From NCBI RefSeq assembly GCF_000717245.1, contig NZ_JNYQ01000013.1, forward strand, positions 62,001-126,000: a stretch of DNA of 64,000 nucleotides, written 5' to 3'. Shown piece by piece: positions 24,468-32,385 of this stretch. The translations under genes and the position numbers were made by a program. The DNA is from Kitasatospora papulosa. GTDB lineage: Bacteria > Actinomycetota > Actinomycetes > Streptomycetales > Streptomycetaceae. Positions within the stretch are counted from its first letter, which is position 1, and each line of letters opens with the position of its first letter. The notes under the pieces were generated by a model that saw nothing but the letters and a program-made list of their open reading frames with translations, was not told where the DNA came from and ran no database searches.

Positions 24468-25172
24468 ATGACCACCACCGTCACCGCCGTGGCCCACCGC
24501 GGCGATCCCTACCGTGCCCGTGAGAACACGCTCCCCTCGATCCGGTCCGCCGTGGACAGGGGGGCGGACGCGGTCGAGATCGATGTCCGTGTCACCCGGG
24601 ACAAGGTGCCCGTGCTGCTCCACGACTCCACGCTTCAGCGCCTGTGGGGCCACGACGTCCGCCTCGACCGGCTGGACCACCGGGAGTTGGCGGAGCGGAC
24701 CGGCGGCGGGGTGCCCGCCCTGCACCAGGCGCTGTCCGCCGCGGGTGACCGCCGGGTCATGCTCGACCTGCCCGGTGCGACCGACACCTCCGTACGGGAG
24801 ACCGTCGGCGTGGTACGGGAGTGCGGGGCGCAGGACCGCGTGTACTACTGCGCCGACACGCACGCGATGCTGAAGGTGCGCGCGGCCGACCCGTCCGCCG
24901 AGATCGCGCTGACCTGGACGACCCTCGCTCCGCCGCGCGCCGTACTGCTCGACGCGGTGCGGCCGCGCTGGCTGAACTACCGCTTCGGGCTGCTGAGCCG
25001 CGAGCTGGCCGACCGCGTCCACGCCGACGGGCTGCTGGTCTCCGCCTGGACGGTGGACACCCGGCGCACCATGCGCCGGCTGCTGGCCTGCGGCGTGGAC
25101 TCGATCACCAGCAACCGCATCGACGCGCTCAGGGCACAGTTGGCCAACTCCCCCGCTCCTGGGGCTTCTTGA
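24468..25172 (+). CDS. Glycerophosphodiester phosphodiesterase
   Basis: A 234-residue GDPD-family TIM barrel, without signal peptide, so cytoplasmic. It shows the catalytic VAHRGD (H9/R10 region), ARENTLPS and VEIDVRVTRDKVPVLLHDST segments that bind metal and substrate. It should hydrolyse glycerophosphodiesters to glycerol-3-phosphate and an alcohol. It follows the deaminase by 22 bases and may be cotranscribed with it. Confidence 0.88.
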   Translation: MTTTVTAVAHRGDPYRARENTLPSIRSAVDRGADAVEIDVRVTRDKVPVLLHDSTLQRLWGHDVRLDRLDHRELAERTGGGVPALHQALSAAGDRRVMLDLPGATDTSVRETVGVVRECGAQDRVYYCADTHAMLKVRAADPSAEIALTWTTLAPPRAVLLDAVRPRWLNYRFGLLSRELADRVHADGLLVSAWTVDTRRTMRRLLACGVDSITSNRIDALRAQLANSPAPGAS

Positions 25173-25223
25173 TCGGTCCGGCATCATGGGCGGTCCCTGT
25201 CGTCCATGATCCCAGGAGCAGAC

Positions 25224-26030
25224 GTGACCGATCCCGGCCCTCGCACCCCGTCCTCCCGCGTCCGTGCCGACATCGCCCACAACGCCCGGGTCTGGAACCA
25301 CTGGCTGGGCGGCTCCGACAGCTACCCCGTGGACCGGGCGGTGGGCGACCGGGTCACCGGCATGTATCCGAGCATCGGTGAAGTGGCCCGGGCGGACCGG
25401 GCGTTCCTCGGCCGGGCGGTACGCCACCTGGCCGGTGACGCGGGGATCGGCCAGTTCCTGGACATCGGCACCGGGCTGCCGACCGCGGACAACACCCATG
25501 AGGTCGCCCAGCACACCGCGCCCGACGCACGTGTCGTCTACGTCGACAACGACCCGATCGTCCTGGAGCACGCACGCTCCCTGCTCACCAGTTCGCCCGA
25601 GGGCGCCACCGAGTACGTCGAGGCGGACGCGCGGGATCCCGAACTGATCCTCCGGGCGGCCGGGCGGACCCTGGACCTGGGAAGGCCGGTGGCGGTGATG
25701 ATGCTGGGCATCCTCAACTTCGTCCTGGACACGGCCGAGGCCCGGGGCATCGTGACGAAGCTGATGGACGCCCTGCCGTCCGGCAGCCATCTGGTGCTCA
25801 CCCACCCCACGACGGAACTGGGCGGCGAGGGCAACGAGGCCGCCATGCGCTTCTGGAACGAGAACGCCACCCCGCCGATCACCGCCCGCAGCCGGACCGA
25901 GTTCGCCTCGTTCCTCGACGGCCTGGACGTCCTGGAGCCCGGAATCGTGTCCTGCTCCCGCTGGCGGGCCGGGTCCCACGGGCTGAACCCGGAGGTCGCC
26001 CAGTTCGGCGCGGTGGGCCGGAAGCCCTGA
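25224..26030 (+). CDS. SAM-dependent methyltransferase (PF04672 type)
   Basis: A 268-residue protein of an actinobacteria-rich methyltransferase family. The N-terminus carries the family signature (ARVWNHWLGGSDSYPVDR), followed by motif I QFLDIGTGLPT and the VVYVDNDPIV segment. GTG 25224 is preferred over ATG 25206 because AGGAG lies five bases upstream. Methyl acceptor unknown. The gene is alone or loosely linked to the GDPD gene. Confidence 0.87.
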   Translation: MTDPGPRTPSSRVRADIAHNARVWNHWLGGSDSYPVDRAVGDRVTGMYPSIGEVARADRAFLGRAVRHLAGDAGIGQFLDIGTGLPTADNTHEVAQHTAPDARVVYVDNDPIVLEHARSLLTSSPEGATEYVEADARDPELILRAAGRTLDLGRPVAVMMLGILNFVLDTAEARGIVTKLMDALPSGSHLVLTHPTTELGGEGNEAAMRFWNENATPPITARSRTEFASFLDGLDVLEPGIVSCSRWRAGSHGLNPEVAQFGAVGRKP

Positions 26031-26115
26031 TACGGAGAGCCGGGACGGGGCGGCTCCCGGGTGCGGCCACGCCGCCGCGGAGCCGGAAGCCGCCGCACCG
26101 GCCCCGGAGCTGACG

Positions 26116-26619
26116 TCACGCCGTCGCGGCCGCCTCCAGGCGCCTGATCATGCGGTGGACGACGAGCAGCGGGACGATGCCGAAGACGCCGAAGGACATG
26201 TCGACGACCGTCCACCAGAAGGGGATGTCGCGGATCGGGCCGCAGATCAGGGCGAGGGGAATGATCCCGGCACAGGCGATCATGCCGAACTGGATCACCC
26301 AGATGTTGCGGACGGGGTCGCGGTAGGGACCGGAGAAGGCCACCGCGATGACGAGGTGGGCGAAGGCCAGCCAGTCGGTGCCGTAGAGGACGAAGGGGTA
26401 GGCCGCGTCCGCCTCGTCGAGGCCGGTTCGGACCCGGGTGATCCACTCCACGAGGGCCGGGAAGTGCTCGGGGGCGGGGGAGGCGGAGGACGTCAACAGG
26501 TCCTCCGCCCAGTGGAGTTCGGTGACCAGTGGGGAGGCCGTGAGGCCGCTGAGCACCAGACAGACGATGAAGACGACCAACCACACGCGTATGCGCCGCA
26601 ACAGGGCTCGCTCGCTCAT
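26116..26619 (-). CDS. Small integral membrane protein, unknown
   Basis: A 167-residue protein with about four membrane segments (WLVVFIVCLVLSGLTAS; LAFAHLVIAVAFSG; IWVIQFGMIACAGIIPLALI; FGVFGIVPLLVV). ATG 26619 gives MSERALLRRIRVW; the frame extends further upstream without a good ribosome site. I do not recognise a family. It is isolated between the methyltransferase and the terminator of the next operon. Confidence 0.7.
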   Translation of the reverse strand: MSERALLRRIRVWLVVFIVCLVLSGLTASPLVTELHWAEDLLTSSASPAPEHFPALVEWITRVRTGLDEADAAYPFVLYGTDWLAFAHLVIAVAFSGPYRDPVRNIWVIQFGMIACAGIIPLALICGPIRDIPFWWTVVDMSFGVFGIVPLLVVHRMIRRLEAAATA

Positions 26620-26725
26620 GCCCCGCAGCGTACGCCCATCATGAACACGTTCAAAAAGTAGGGTGCTGCCGCGCTCCGGGGCCTGCGTCCGGGTCCGGGG
26701 GCGCACCCCTCCCCCGGAACGCACG

Positions 26726-26754
26726 GACGGCCCCGGGCCGGAGCCCGGGGCCGT
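26726..26754 (-). terminator. Hairpin after aldehyde dehydrogenase gene
   Basis: GACGGCCCCGGGC (26726-26738) pairs with GCCCGGGGCCGTC (26742-26754), a 13-bp stem with a 3-base loop, 19 bases past the end of the leftward aldehyde dehydrogenase. Confidence 0.75.
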
Positions 26755-26772
26755 CGGTGCGGACGTCTCCGC

Positions 26773-28209
26773 TCAGTCCAGCGAGGTCATCACGTGCTTG
26801 ATGCGGGTGTAGTCCTCGAAGCCGTACGCGGAGAGGTCCTTGCCGTAGCCGGACTTCTTGAATCCGCCGTGCGGCATCTCCGCGACGAGCGGGATGTGGG
26901 TGTTGATCCACACGCAGCCGAAGTCGAGCTTCTTGGACATCCGCATGGCACGCGAGTGGTCCTTGGTCCACACCGAGGAGGCCAGGGCGTACTCGACGCC
27001 GTTGGCGTACTCCACGGCCTGGGCCTCGTCCGTGAAGGACTGGACGGTGATGACGGGGCCGAAGACCTCGTGCTGGACGATCTCGTCGTCCTGCCGGAGA
27101 CCGGAGACGACGGTCGGGGCGTAGAAGTAGCCCTTGTCGCCGACCCGGTGGCCGCCGGCCTCGACCCGCGCGTGTGCGGGGAGGCGCTCGATGAAGCCGC
27201 TGACCTGGGCCAGCTGGTTGGCGTTGTTGAGCGGGCCGTAGAGCACGTCCTCGTCGTCCGGCAGGCCGGTCTTCGTGTCGGCGGCCGCCTTGGCGAGCGC
27301 GGTGACGAACTCGTCGTGGATGGACTCGTGGACCATGACGCGGGTCGCGGCCGTGCAGTCCTGGCCGGCGTTGAAGTACCCCGCGACCGAGATCCCCTCC
27401 ACGGCCTTGGCGATGTCGGTGTCCTCGAACACGACGACGGGGGCCTTGCCCCCCAGCTCCAGGTGGACCCGCTTGACGTCCTTCGCGGCGGACTCCGCGA
27501 CCTGGATACCGGCCCGCACGGACCCGGTGATGGAGGCCATCGCCGGGGTCGGGTGCTCGACCATCGCGCGGCCGGTGTCACGGTCGCCGCAGATGACGTT
27601 GAAGACGCCCTTGGGCAGGATCTGTCCGATGATCTCGGCGATGAGCACGGTCGACGCCGGGGTGGTGTCGGACGGCTTGATCACGACGGTGTTGCCCGCG
27701 GCGAGCGCCGGGGCGAACTTCCACACGGCCATCATCATCGGGTAGTTCCACGGCGCGACCTGGGCGCACACACCCACGGGCTCGCGGCGGACGATGGAGG
27801 TGAGCCCCTCCATGTACTCGCCGGCCGAACGGCCCTCCAGCAGCCGGGCGGCACCCGCGAAGAACCGGATCTGGTCCACCATCGGCGGGATCTCTTCGGT
27901 CCGGGTGAGTTCCAGCGGCTTGCCGGTGTTCTCCGACTCGGCCGCGACGAGGTCCTCGGCGCGCTCCTCGAAGGCGTCAGCGATCTTGAGCAGGGCCTTC
28001 TGGCGCTCGGCGGGCGTGATGTCCCGCCAGGCGGGGAACGCGGCCTCGGCGGCGTCCATGGCGGCGTCGACGTCGGCCTGTCCCGAGAGGGGGGAGGTCG
28101 CGTAGACCTCTTCCGTCACCGGGTTGACCACGTCGATGGTCCGTCCGTCCGCGGCGTCCCGGAACTCTCCGTTGATGTAGTTGCGCAGGCGGCGCACCTC
28201 GGTGGTCAC
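26773..28209 (-). CDS. Gamma-aminobutyraldehyde dehydrogenase-type enzyme
   Basis: A 478-residue aldehyde dehydrogenase with APWNYPMMMAVWK (N155), VHLELGGKAP (E251) and NAGQDCTAATR (C285). It is closely related to the enzyme at 20.2-21.8 kb and of the same betaine/aminobutyraldehyde group. GTG 28209 is preceded by GGAGG; the frame runs upstream but without a start signal. It is divergent from an Lrp/AsnC gene and an aminotransferase, suggesting the pair aminotransferase plus dehydrogenase turns putrescine into GABA. Confidence 0.9.
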   Translation of the reverse strand: MTTEVRRLRNYINGEFRDAADGRTIDVVNPVTEEVYATSPLSGQADVDAAMDAAEAAFPAWRDITPAERQKALLKIADAFEERAEDLVAAESENTGKPLELTRTEEIPPMVDQIRFFAGAARLLEGRSAGEYMEGLTSIVRREPVGVCAQVAPWNYPMMMAVWKFAPALAAGNTVVIKPSDTTPASTVLIAEIIGQILPKGVFNVICGDRDTGRAMVEHPTPAMASITGSVRAGIQVAESAAKDVKRVHLELGGKAPVVVFEDTDIAKAVEGISVAGYFNAGQDCTAATRVMVHESIHDEFVTALAKAAADTKTGLPDDEDVLYGPLNNANQLAQVSGFIERLPAHARVEAGGHRVGDKGYFYAPTVVSGLRQDDEIVQHEVFGPVITVQSFTDEAQAVEYANGVEYALASSVWTKDHSRAMRMSKKLDFGCVWINTHIPLVAEMPHGGFKKSGYGKDLSAYGFEDYTRIKHVMTSLD

Positions 28210-28386
28210 AACCACCCCTCCTGTCGGCTGTCCGATGGGTGAGACTTCCACCCTAAACCGTTCGGTGACGCTTTCGACACACCCAACCACCGTGAACTTC
28301 GGATTCAGTGATATTCGAGCACCCAGACAACGAATTTCATCGATCGAAGCTTGCCACACAGTCGAGTAGCGGTGCACAGTGGAGTC
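28210..28386. promoter_or_regulatory. Divergent control region, Lrp/AsnC-type
   Basis: A 177-base region between the leftward aldehyde dehydrogenase and the rightward Lrp/AsnC gene. It is visibly less GC-rich than its surroundings (for example ATTCAGTGATATTCGAG at about 28303-28319), as expected for promoters and a bound Lrp-type regulator. No exact operator can be stated. Confidence 0.4.
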
Positions 28387-28878
28387 GTGGCCAGCCGTAG
28401 CGCAGACTCCAGGAACGGGAGCGGAACGTCACCATCGGTCGACGCCGTCTCCCTCGCGATCATCGAGCAGCTCCAGGAGGACGGCCGCCGGCCGTACGCC
28501 GCGATCGGCAAGGCCGTGGGCCTGTCCGAAGCGGCTGTACGCCAGCGGGTCCAGAAGTTGCTCGACCAGGGCGTGATGCAGATCGTCGCCGTCACCGACC
28601 CGCTCACCGTGGGGTTCCGGCGCCAGGCGATGGTCGGCATCAACGTCGAGGGCGACCTCGACCCCGTGGCCGAGTCGCTGTCGGCCATGGCCGAGTGCGA
28701 GTACGTGGTGATGACCGCGGGCTCCTTCGACCTGATGGTGGAGATCGTCTGCGAGGACGACGACCACCTCCTGGAGACGATCAACAAACGCATCCGGGCG
28801 ATTCCCGGCGTGCGCTCCACCGAGAGCTTCGTCTACCTCAAGCTCAAGAAGCAGACCTACATGTGGGGAACCCGATAG
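28387..28878 (+). CDS. Lrp/AsnC-family transcriptional regulator
   Basis: A 163-residue regulator: an N-terminal helix-turn-helix (IIEQLQEDGRRPYAAIGKAV, then GLSEAAVRQRVQKLLDQGV) and a C-terminal RAM effector domain (GSFDLMVEIVCEDDDHL; IPGVRSTESFVYLKL). It probably controls the divergent aldehyde dehydrogenase and the aminotransferase two bases downstream. Effector may be an amino acid or a polyamine. Start chosen at GTG 28387; GTG 28372 is also possible. Confidence 0.9.
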   Translation: MASRSADSRNGSGTSPSVDAVSLAIIEQLQEDGRRPYAAIGKAVGLSEAAVRQRVQKLLDQGVMQIVAVTDPLTVGFRRQAMVGINVEGDLDPVAESLSAMAECEYVVMTAGSFDLMVEIVCEDDDHLLETINKRIRAIPGVRSTESFVYLKLKKQTYMWGTR

Positions 28879-28880
28879 CC

Positions 28881-30242
28881 GTGAGCAAGGACCTCAGCCG
28901 TACCGCGTACGACCACCTGTGGATGCACTTCACCCGCATGTCGGACTACGAGAACGCGCCCGTTCCCACCATCGTGCGTGGCGAGGGCACCTACATCTAC
29001 GACGACAAGGGCAAGCGCTACCTCGACGGACTCTCGGGCCTCTTCGTGGTCAACGCCGGTCACGGGCGCCACGAGCTCGCCGAGACGGCGTACAAGCAGG
29101 CGCAGGAGCTGTCCTTCTTCCCGGTGTGGTCCTACGCCCACCCCAAGGCCGTCGAACTGGCCGAGCGGCTCGCGCACCACGCCCCCGGCGACCTCAACAA
29201 GGTCTTCTTCACCACCGGTGGCGGCGAGGCGGTCGAGACCGCCTGGAAGCTGGCCAAGCAGTACTTCAAGCTCCAGGGCAAGCCGACCAAGTACAAGGTC
29301 ATCTCGCGTGCCGTGGCCTATCACGGCACCCCGCAGGGCGCCCTGTCCATCACCGGCCTGCCCGCGCTCAAGGCCCCCTTCGAGCCGCTGGTCCCCGGTG
29401 CCCACAAGGTGGCCAACACCAACATCTACCGCGCGCCGCTGTTCGGGGACGACCCGGAGGCCTTCGGCCGCTGGGCCGCCGACCAGATCGAGCAGCAGAT
29501 CCTGTTCGAGGGCCCGGACACCGTCGCCGCGGTCTTCCTGGAGCCGGTGCAGAACGCCGGAGGCTGCTTCCCGCCGCCGCCCGGCTACTTCCAGCGGGTC
29601 CGCGAGATCTGTGACCGGTACGACGTGCTGCTCGTCTCCGACGAGGTCATCTGCGCGTTCGGCCGCCTCGGCACGATGTTCGCGTGCGACAAGTTCGGCT
29701 ACGTACCGGACATGATCACCTGCGCCAAGGGCATGACCTCGGGCTACTCACCCATCGGCGCCTGCATCATCTCCGACCGGCTGGCGGAGCCGTTCTACCA
29801 GGGTGACAACACCTTCCTGCACGGCTACACCTTCGGCGGCCACCCGGTCTCCGCCGCGGTCGGTCTCGCCAACCTCGACATCTTCGAGCGCGAGGGCCTC
29901 AACCAGCACGTCCTGGACAACGAGAACGCGTTCCTGACGACGCTGCAGAAGCTTCACGACCTGCCCATCGTCGGCGACGTCCGTGGCAACGGCTTCTTCT
30001 ACGGCATCGAGCTGGTGAAGGACAAGGCCACCAAGGAGACGTTCACCGACGAGGAGACGGAGCGGGTCCTGTACGGCTTCCTCTCGAAGGCGCTGTACGA
30101 CAACGGCCTCTACTGCCGGGCCGACGACCGCGGCGACCCGGTCGTGCAGCTCGCGCCGCCGCTGATCTCCGACCGGTCGACCTTCGAGGAGATCGAGGGC
30201 ATCCTGCGCGGTGTCCTGACGGAGGCCTGGACGAAGCTCTGA
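28881..30242 (+). CDS. Class-III aminotransferase, putrescine/GABA type
   Basis: A 453-residue PLP-dependent omega-aminotransferase. It carries the FFTTGGGEAVETAWK phosphate-cup segment, the Asp in LVSDEVICAFGR (D254) and the PLP lysine in ITCAKGMTSGYSP (K283). It matches the putrescine/beta-alanine:pyruvate aminotransferase subgroup rather than gabT. GTG 28881 follows the regulator's stop by two bases, so the two are cotranscribed. Together with the divergent aldehyde dehydrogenase it can form a transamination route from putrescine to GABA. The amine donor is inferred. Confidence 0.88.
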   Translation: MSKDLSRTAYDHLWMHFTRMSDYENAPVPTIVRGEGTYIYDDKGKRYLDGLSGLFVVNAGHGRHELAETAYKQAQELSFFPVWSYAHPKAVELAERLAHHAPGDLNKVFFTTGGGEAVETAWKLAKQYFKLQGKPTKYKVISRAVAYHGTPQGALSITGLPALKAPFEPLVPGAHKVANTNIYRAPLFGDDPEAFGRWAADQIEQQILFEGPDTVAAVFLEPVQNAGGCFPPPPGYFQRVREICDRYDVLLVSDEVICAFGRLGTMFACDKFGYVPDMITCAKGMTSGYSPIGACIISDRLAEPFYQGDNTFLHGYTFGGHPVSAAVGLANLDIFEREGLNQHVLDNENAFLTTLQKLHDLPIVGDVRGNGFFYGIELVKDKATKETFTDEETERVLYGFLSKALYDNGLYCRADDRGDPVVQLAPPLISDRSTFEEIEGILRGVLTEAWTKL

Positions 30243-30304
30243 CCGTCGCCCCCGGCTCCCGATGACCGGAACACACCGGTCAGGAAGTCATTTCATACGG
30301 TCCC

Positions 30305-30354
30305 CACGGCCCGGATGCACCCGTTCGAGTGAGACGCGGTGCGTCCGGGCCGTG
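30305..30354 (+). terminator. Terminator hairpin after aminotransferase
   Basis: CACGGCCCGGA (30305-30315) pairs with TCCGGGCCGTG (30344-30354), with an inner GCACC/GGTGC extension. It lies about 60 bases after the aminotransferase stop. A smaller hairpin, TGACCGG/CCGGTCA, sits just before it. Confidence 0.65.
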
Positions 30355-30426
30355 TGCTGTCCCGACACCACGGTCCGGCTGCCTAGCGTGCCGAGTGACC
30401 GATCGGCCCTTTTCTCGTTGTATTCG

Positions 30427-30444
30427 TTCCCCCGTACGGGGGAA
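30427..30444. promoter_or_regulatory. Perfect 18-bp palindrome upstream of ABC pair
   Basis: TTCCCCCGTACGGGGGAA is a perfect palindrome 33-50 bases upstream of the ABC ATPase start. The position suits an operator for a dimeric regulator. No regulator gene adjoins it, so the protein is unknown. Confidence 0.6.
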
Positions 30445-30476
30445 TGGGACATCCGATCCGAACCGAGGTGAACGCC

Positions 30477-31214
30477 ATGGTGGCCCCGCCCGACAACGAC
30501 GTGATCTGGGCACGTTCCCTGCACCACTCCCACAACGGATCGCCGGGCCTCGCCGGTGTCTCGCTCGGTGTCCGCGACGGTGAGGTGCTCGCCGTGACCG
30601 GGCCGCGCGGGTCGGGGAAGACGACGCTGCTGCACTGCCTCTCGGGGCAGCTGGTCCCCGAGCAGGGCGAGGTCTGGTTCAACAGCGTGCCGGTGCACAC
30701 CATGGGCCCCCGCCTGCGCGAGCGGCTCCGCCGGGACAGATTCGGCTGGATCGCGGCCGAGCCGCAGCTCGTACCGGAACTCAGCACCTGGGAGAACACC
30801 GCCCTGCCGCTGCTGCTGCGGGGTGTCTCGCACCGCGCGGCGAAGAAGGCCGCCACCGAGTGGCTGGAGCGCCTGGACATCGGACCGCTGGCCAGGAAGC
30901 GGCCCCACGCGCTGCTGCAGTCGCAGCGCCAGCGGATCTCCGTGGCCCGCGCCCTCGCCGCGTCCCCTTCCGTGATCTTCGCGGACGAGCCGACCGCGAC
31001 ACTGCACCGGGCCGAGCGCGCACAGCTGCTGCGCACCCTGACCACCGCGGCACGGTCCCACGGGATCACGGTCGTGCTCGCCACCCACGACGCGGAGGTC
31101 GCCGCACTCGCCGACCGCGTGATCGGCCTGCTGGACGGCCGCCGCGTCACCAACGTCCCCCTGCCCGCCGCGTCCGATACGGAAGGCCGCTCGGCGTGCT
31201 CGCTCTCCGTCTGA
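30477..31214 (+). CDS. ABC transporter ATP-binding protein, variant signature
   Basis: A 245-residue ATPase with Walker A TGPRGSGKTTLL, Walker B SVIFADEPTATLH and switch histidine in LATHDAEV. The normal LSGGQ signature is replaced by LLQSQRQRISVARA, so ATP-sandwich formation may be altered. The ATG at 30477 has GAGGTGA six bases upstream. It overlaps the next gene, a membrane protein with FtsX-like architecture, by 19 bases. The pair resembles MacB/LolD-type exporters (drug, lipid or peptide). Substrate unknown. Confidence 0.85.
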   Translation: MVAPPDNDVIWARSLHHSHNGSPGLAGVSLGVRDGEVLAVTGPRGSGKTTLLHCLSGQLVPEQGEVWFNSVPVHTMGPRLRERLRRDRFGWIAAEPQLVPELSTWENTALPLLLRGVSHRAAKKAATEWLERLDIGPLARKRPHALLQSQRQRISVARALAASPSVIFADEPTATLHRAERAQLLRTLTTAARSHGITVVLATHDAEVAALADRVIGLLDGRRVTNVPLPAASDTEGRSACSLSV

Positions 31215-32359
31215 CCCGCGGCTCGCACCCCCTGGTCCTGACGCGGCGGCTGCTCCTCGCCGCCGCTTCGGCCGGAGTGGGCTTCCTTCTCCTGTGCACC
31301 CTGGGGTACGCCTCGGGGCATCCGGCCGCCGCGTCGAGCTCCGTGCTGCGCCTGCTGTGGTGCGCGGTCCCGCTCGCCGCGACCGTGCAGTTCGCGGTGG
31401 CGGTGGCGCGCACGGACCCGAGCACCCGCCCGCGCCCCGGACTCTTCGCCGCCGGTCTCGGACCGGCCCGGCTCTCCCTGCTGGCCGCCATCTCGACGGC
31501 CGTGTCCACCACGCTGGGATCGGTGGTGGCGCTCCTCTTCTTCCTCCATCTGCGCGGTGACCTGACCGGGCTGCCGTTCGACGGCGACGCGGCCGAGTTC
31601 CTGGGCGCGGACGCCCCGCTGCCGCTCGCCGCCACGCTCACGCTGCTCGCGCTGGTGCCCCTGGCGGCTTCCACGGCCGGCGGACTCGCGGTGCGCTCCA
31701 GGCCCGTCGCACCGTCCGAGGCCCAGGAGGCCGAGGACGACCTCGCCCCGGCCCCGGTACCGAAGGGGCTGCCCTGGGGGGTCGCGCTCACCGCGGCCGG
31801 ACTCGCGGTGGAGGCGTACGCGAGCCGTGGCACGGCGGGCGACCCGTTCCCGCTGCCGGGACGGCTGGACTCCACCCCCGGCGCGGTGCTCGCGGGCTGG
31901 ATCCTCACCGCGATCGGCCTGGCCATGGCGGGGCCCGGCCTGACCCATCTGTGCGGCCGGCTGCTCCAGGCGGTGCGCCCGGGAGCCGTACGCCTGCTGG
32001 CGGGCAGGGTGTTGATGGACGAGGCGACCAGGATCGGCCGCCCGCTGGGAATCGTCTGCGCGGTGCTGTCCGGGGTGATCGCGGCCTCCGTGCTGTACAC
32101 CGGCGGTCCCCGCCCCTTCGGCCCGCTCACCGCGCTGGGCGCCGTGCTCGTCCTCGGCTGCACCACGGCGACCCTGCTGACCACGGCGATCGAGGCCAGG
32201 CAGTCCCGCGCCCGTACGGCCACGACCCTGCTGCGGCTCGGCGCCCCGGCGTCCATGCTCCGCACCGCCGCCGTTCTGCGGGCACTGGTGCTGCTGGCGG
32301 TCTTCGCCCCGCTGACCTGGGCGATCGCGGAGCTCGCCGCACTTCCTCTGACGGAGTGA
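31196..32359 (+). CDS. ABC-associated membrane protein
   Basis: A 387-residue membrane protein with about eight hydrophobic segments (first at about 17-38; last ends near the C-terminus). GTG 31196 has GGAAGG upstream and lies inside the end of the ATPase gene, so the two are coupled. The C-terminal half (LLTTAIEARQSRARTATTLLRLGAPASMLRTAAVLRA region) is FtsX/permease-like. It is presumably the membrane partner of the variant ATPase. Confidence 0.8.
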   Translation: MLALRLTRGSHPLVLTRRLLLAAASAGVGFLLLCTLGYASGHPAAASSSVLRLLWCAVPLAATVQFAVAVARTDPSTRPRPGLFAAGLGPARLSLLAAISTAVSTTLGSVVALLFFLHLRGDLTGLPFDGDAAEFLGADAPLPLAATLTLLALVPLAASTAGGLAVRSRPVAPSEAQEAEDDLAPAPVPKGLPWGVALTAAGLAVEAYASRGTAGDPFPLPGRLDSTPGAVLAGWILTAIGLAMAGPGLTHLCGRLLQAVRPGAVRLLAGRVLMDEATRIGRPLGIVCAVLSGVIAASVLYTGGPRPFGPLTALGAVLVLGCTTATLLTTAIEARQSRARTATTLLRLGAPASMLRTAAVLRALVLLAVFAPLTWAIAELAALPLTE

Positions 32360-32385
32360 CGACCGCCGCCGGGGTGCTCCGTAGC

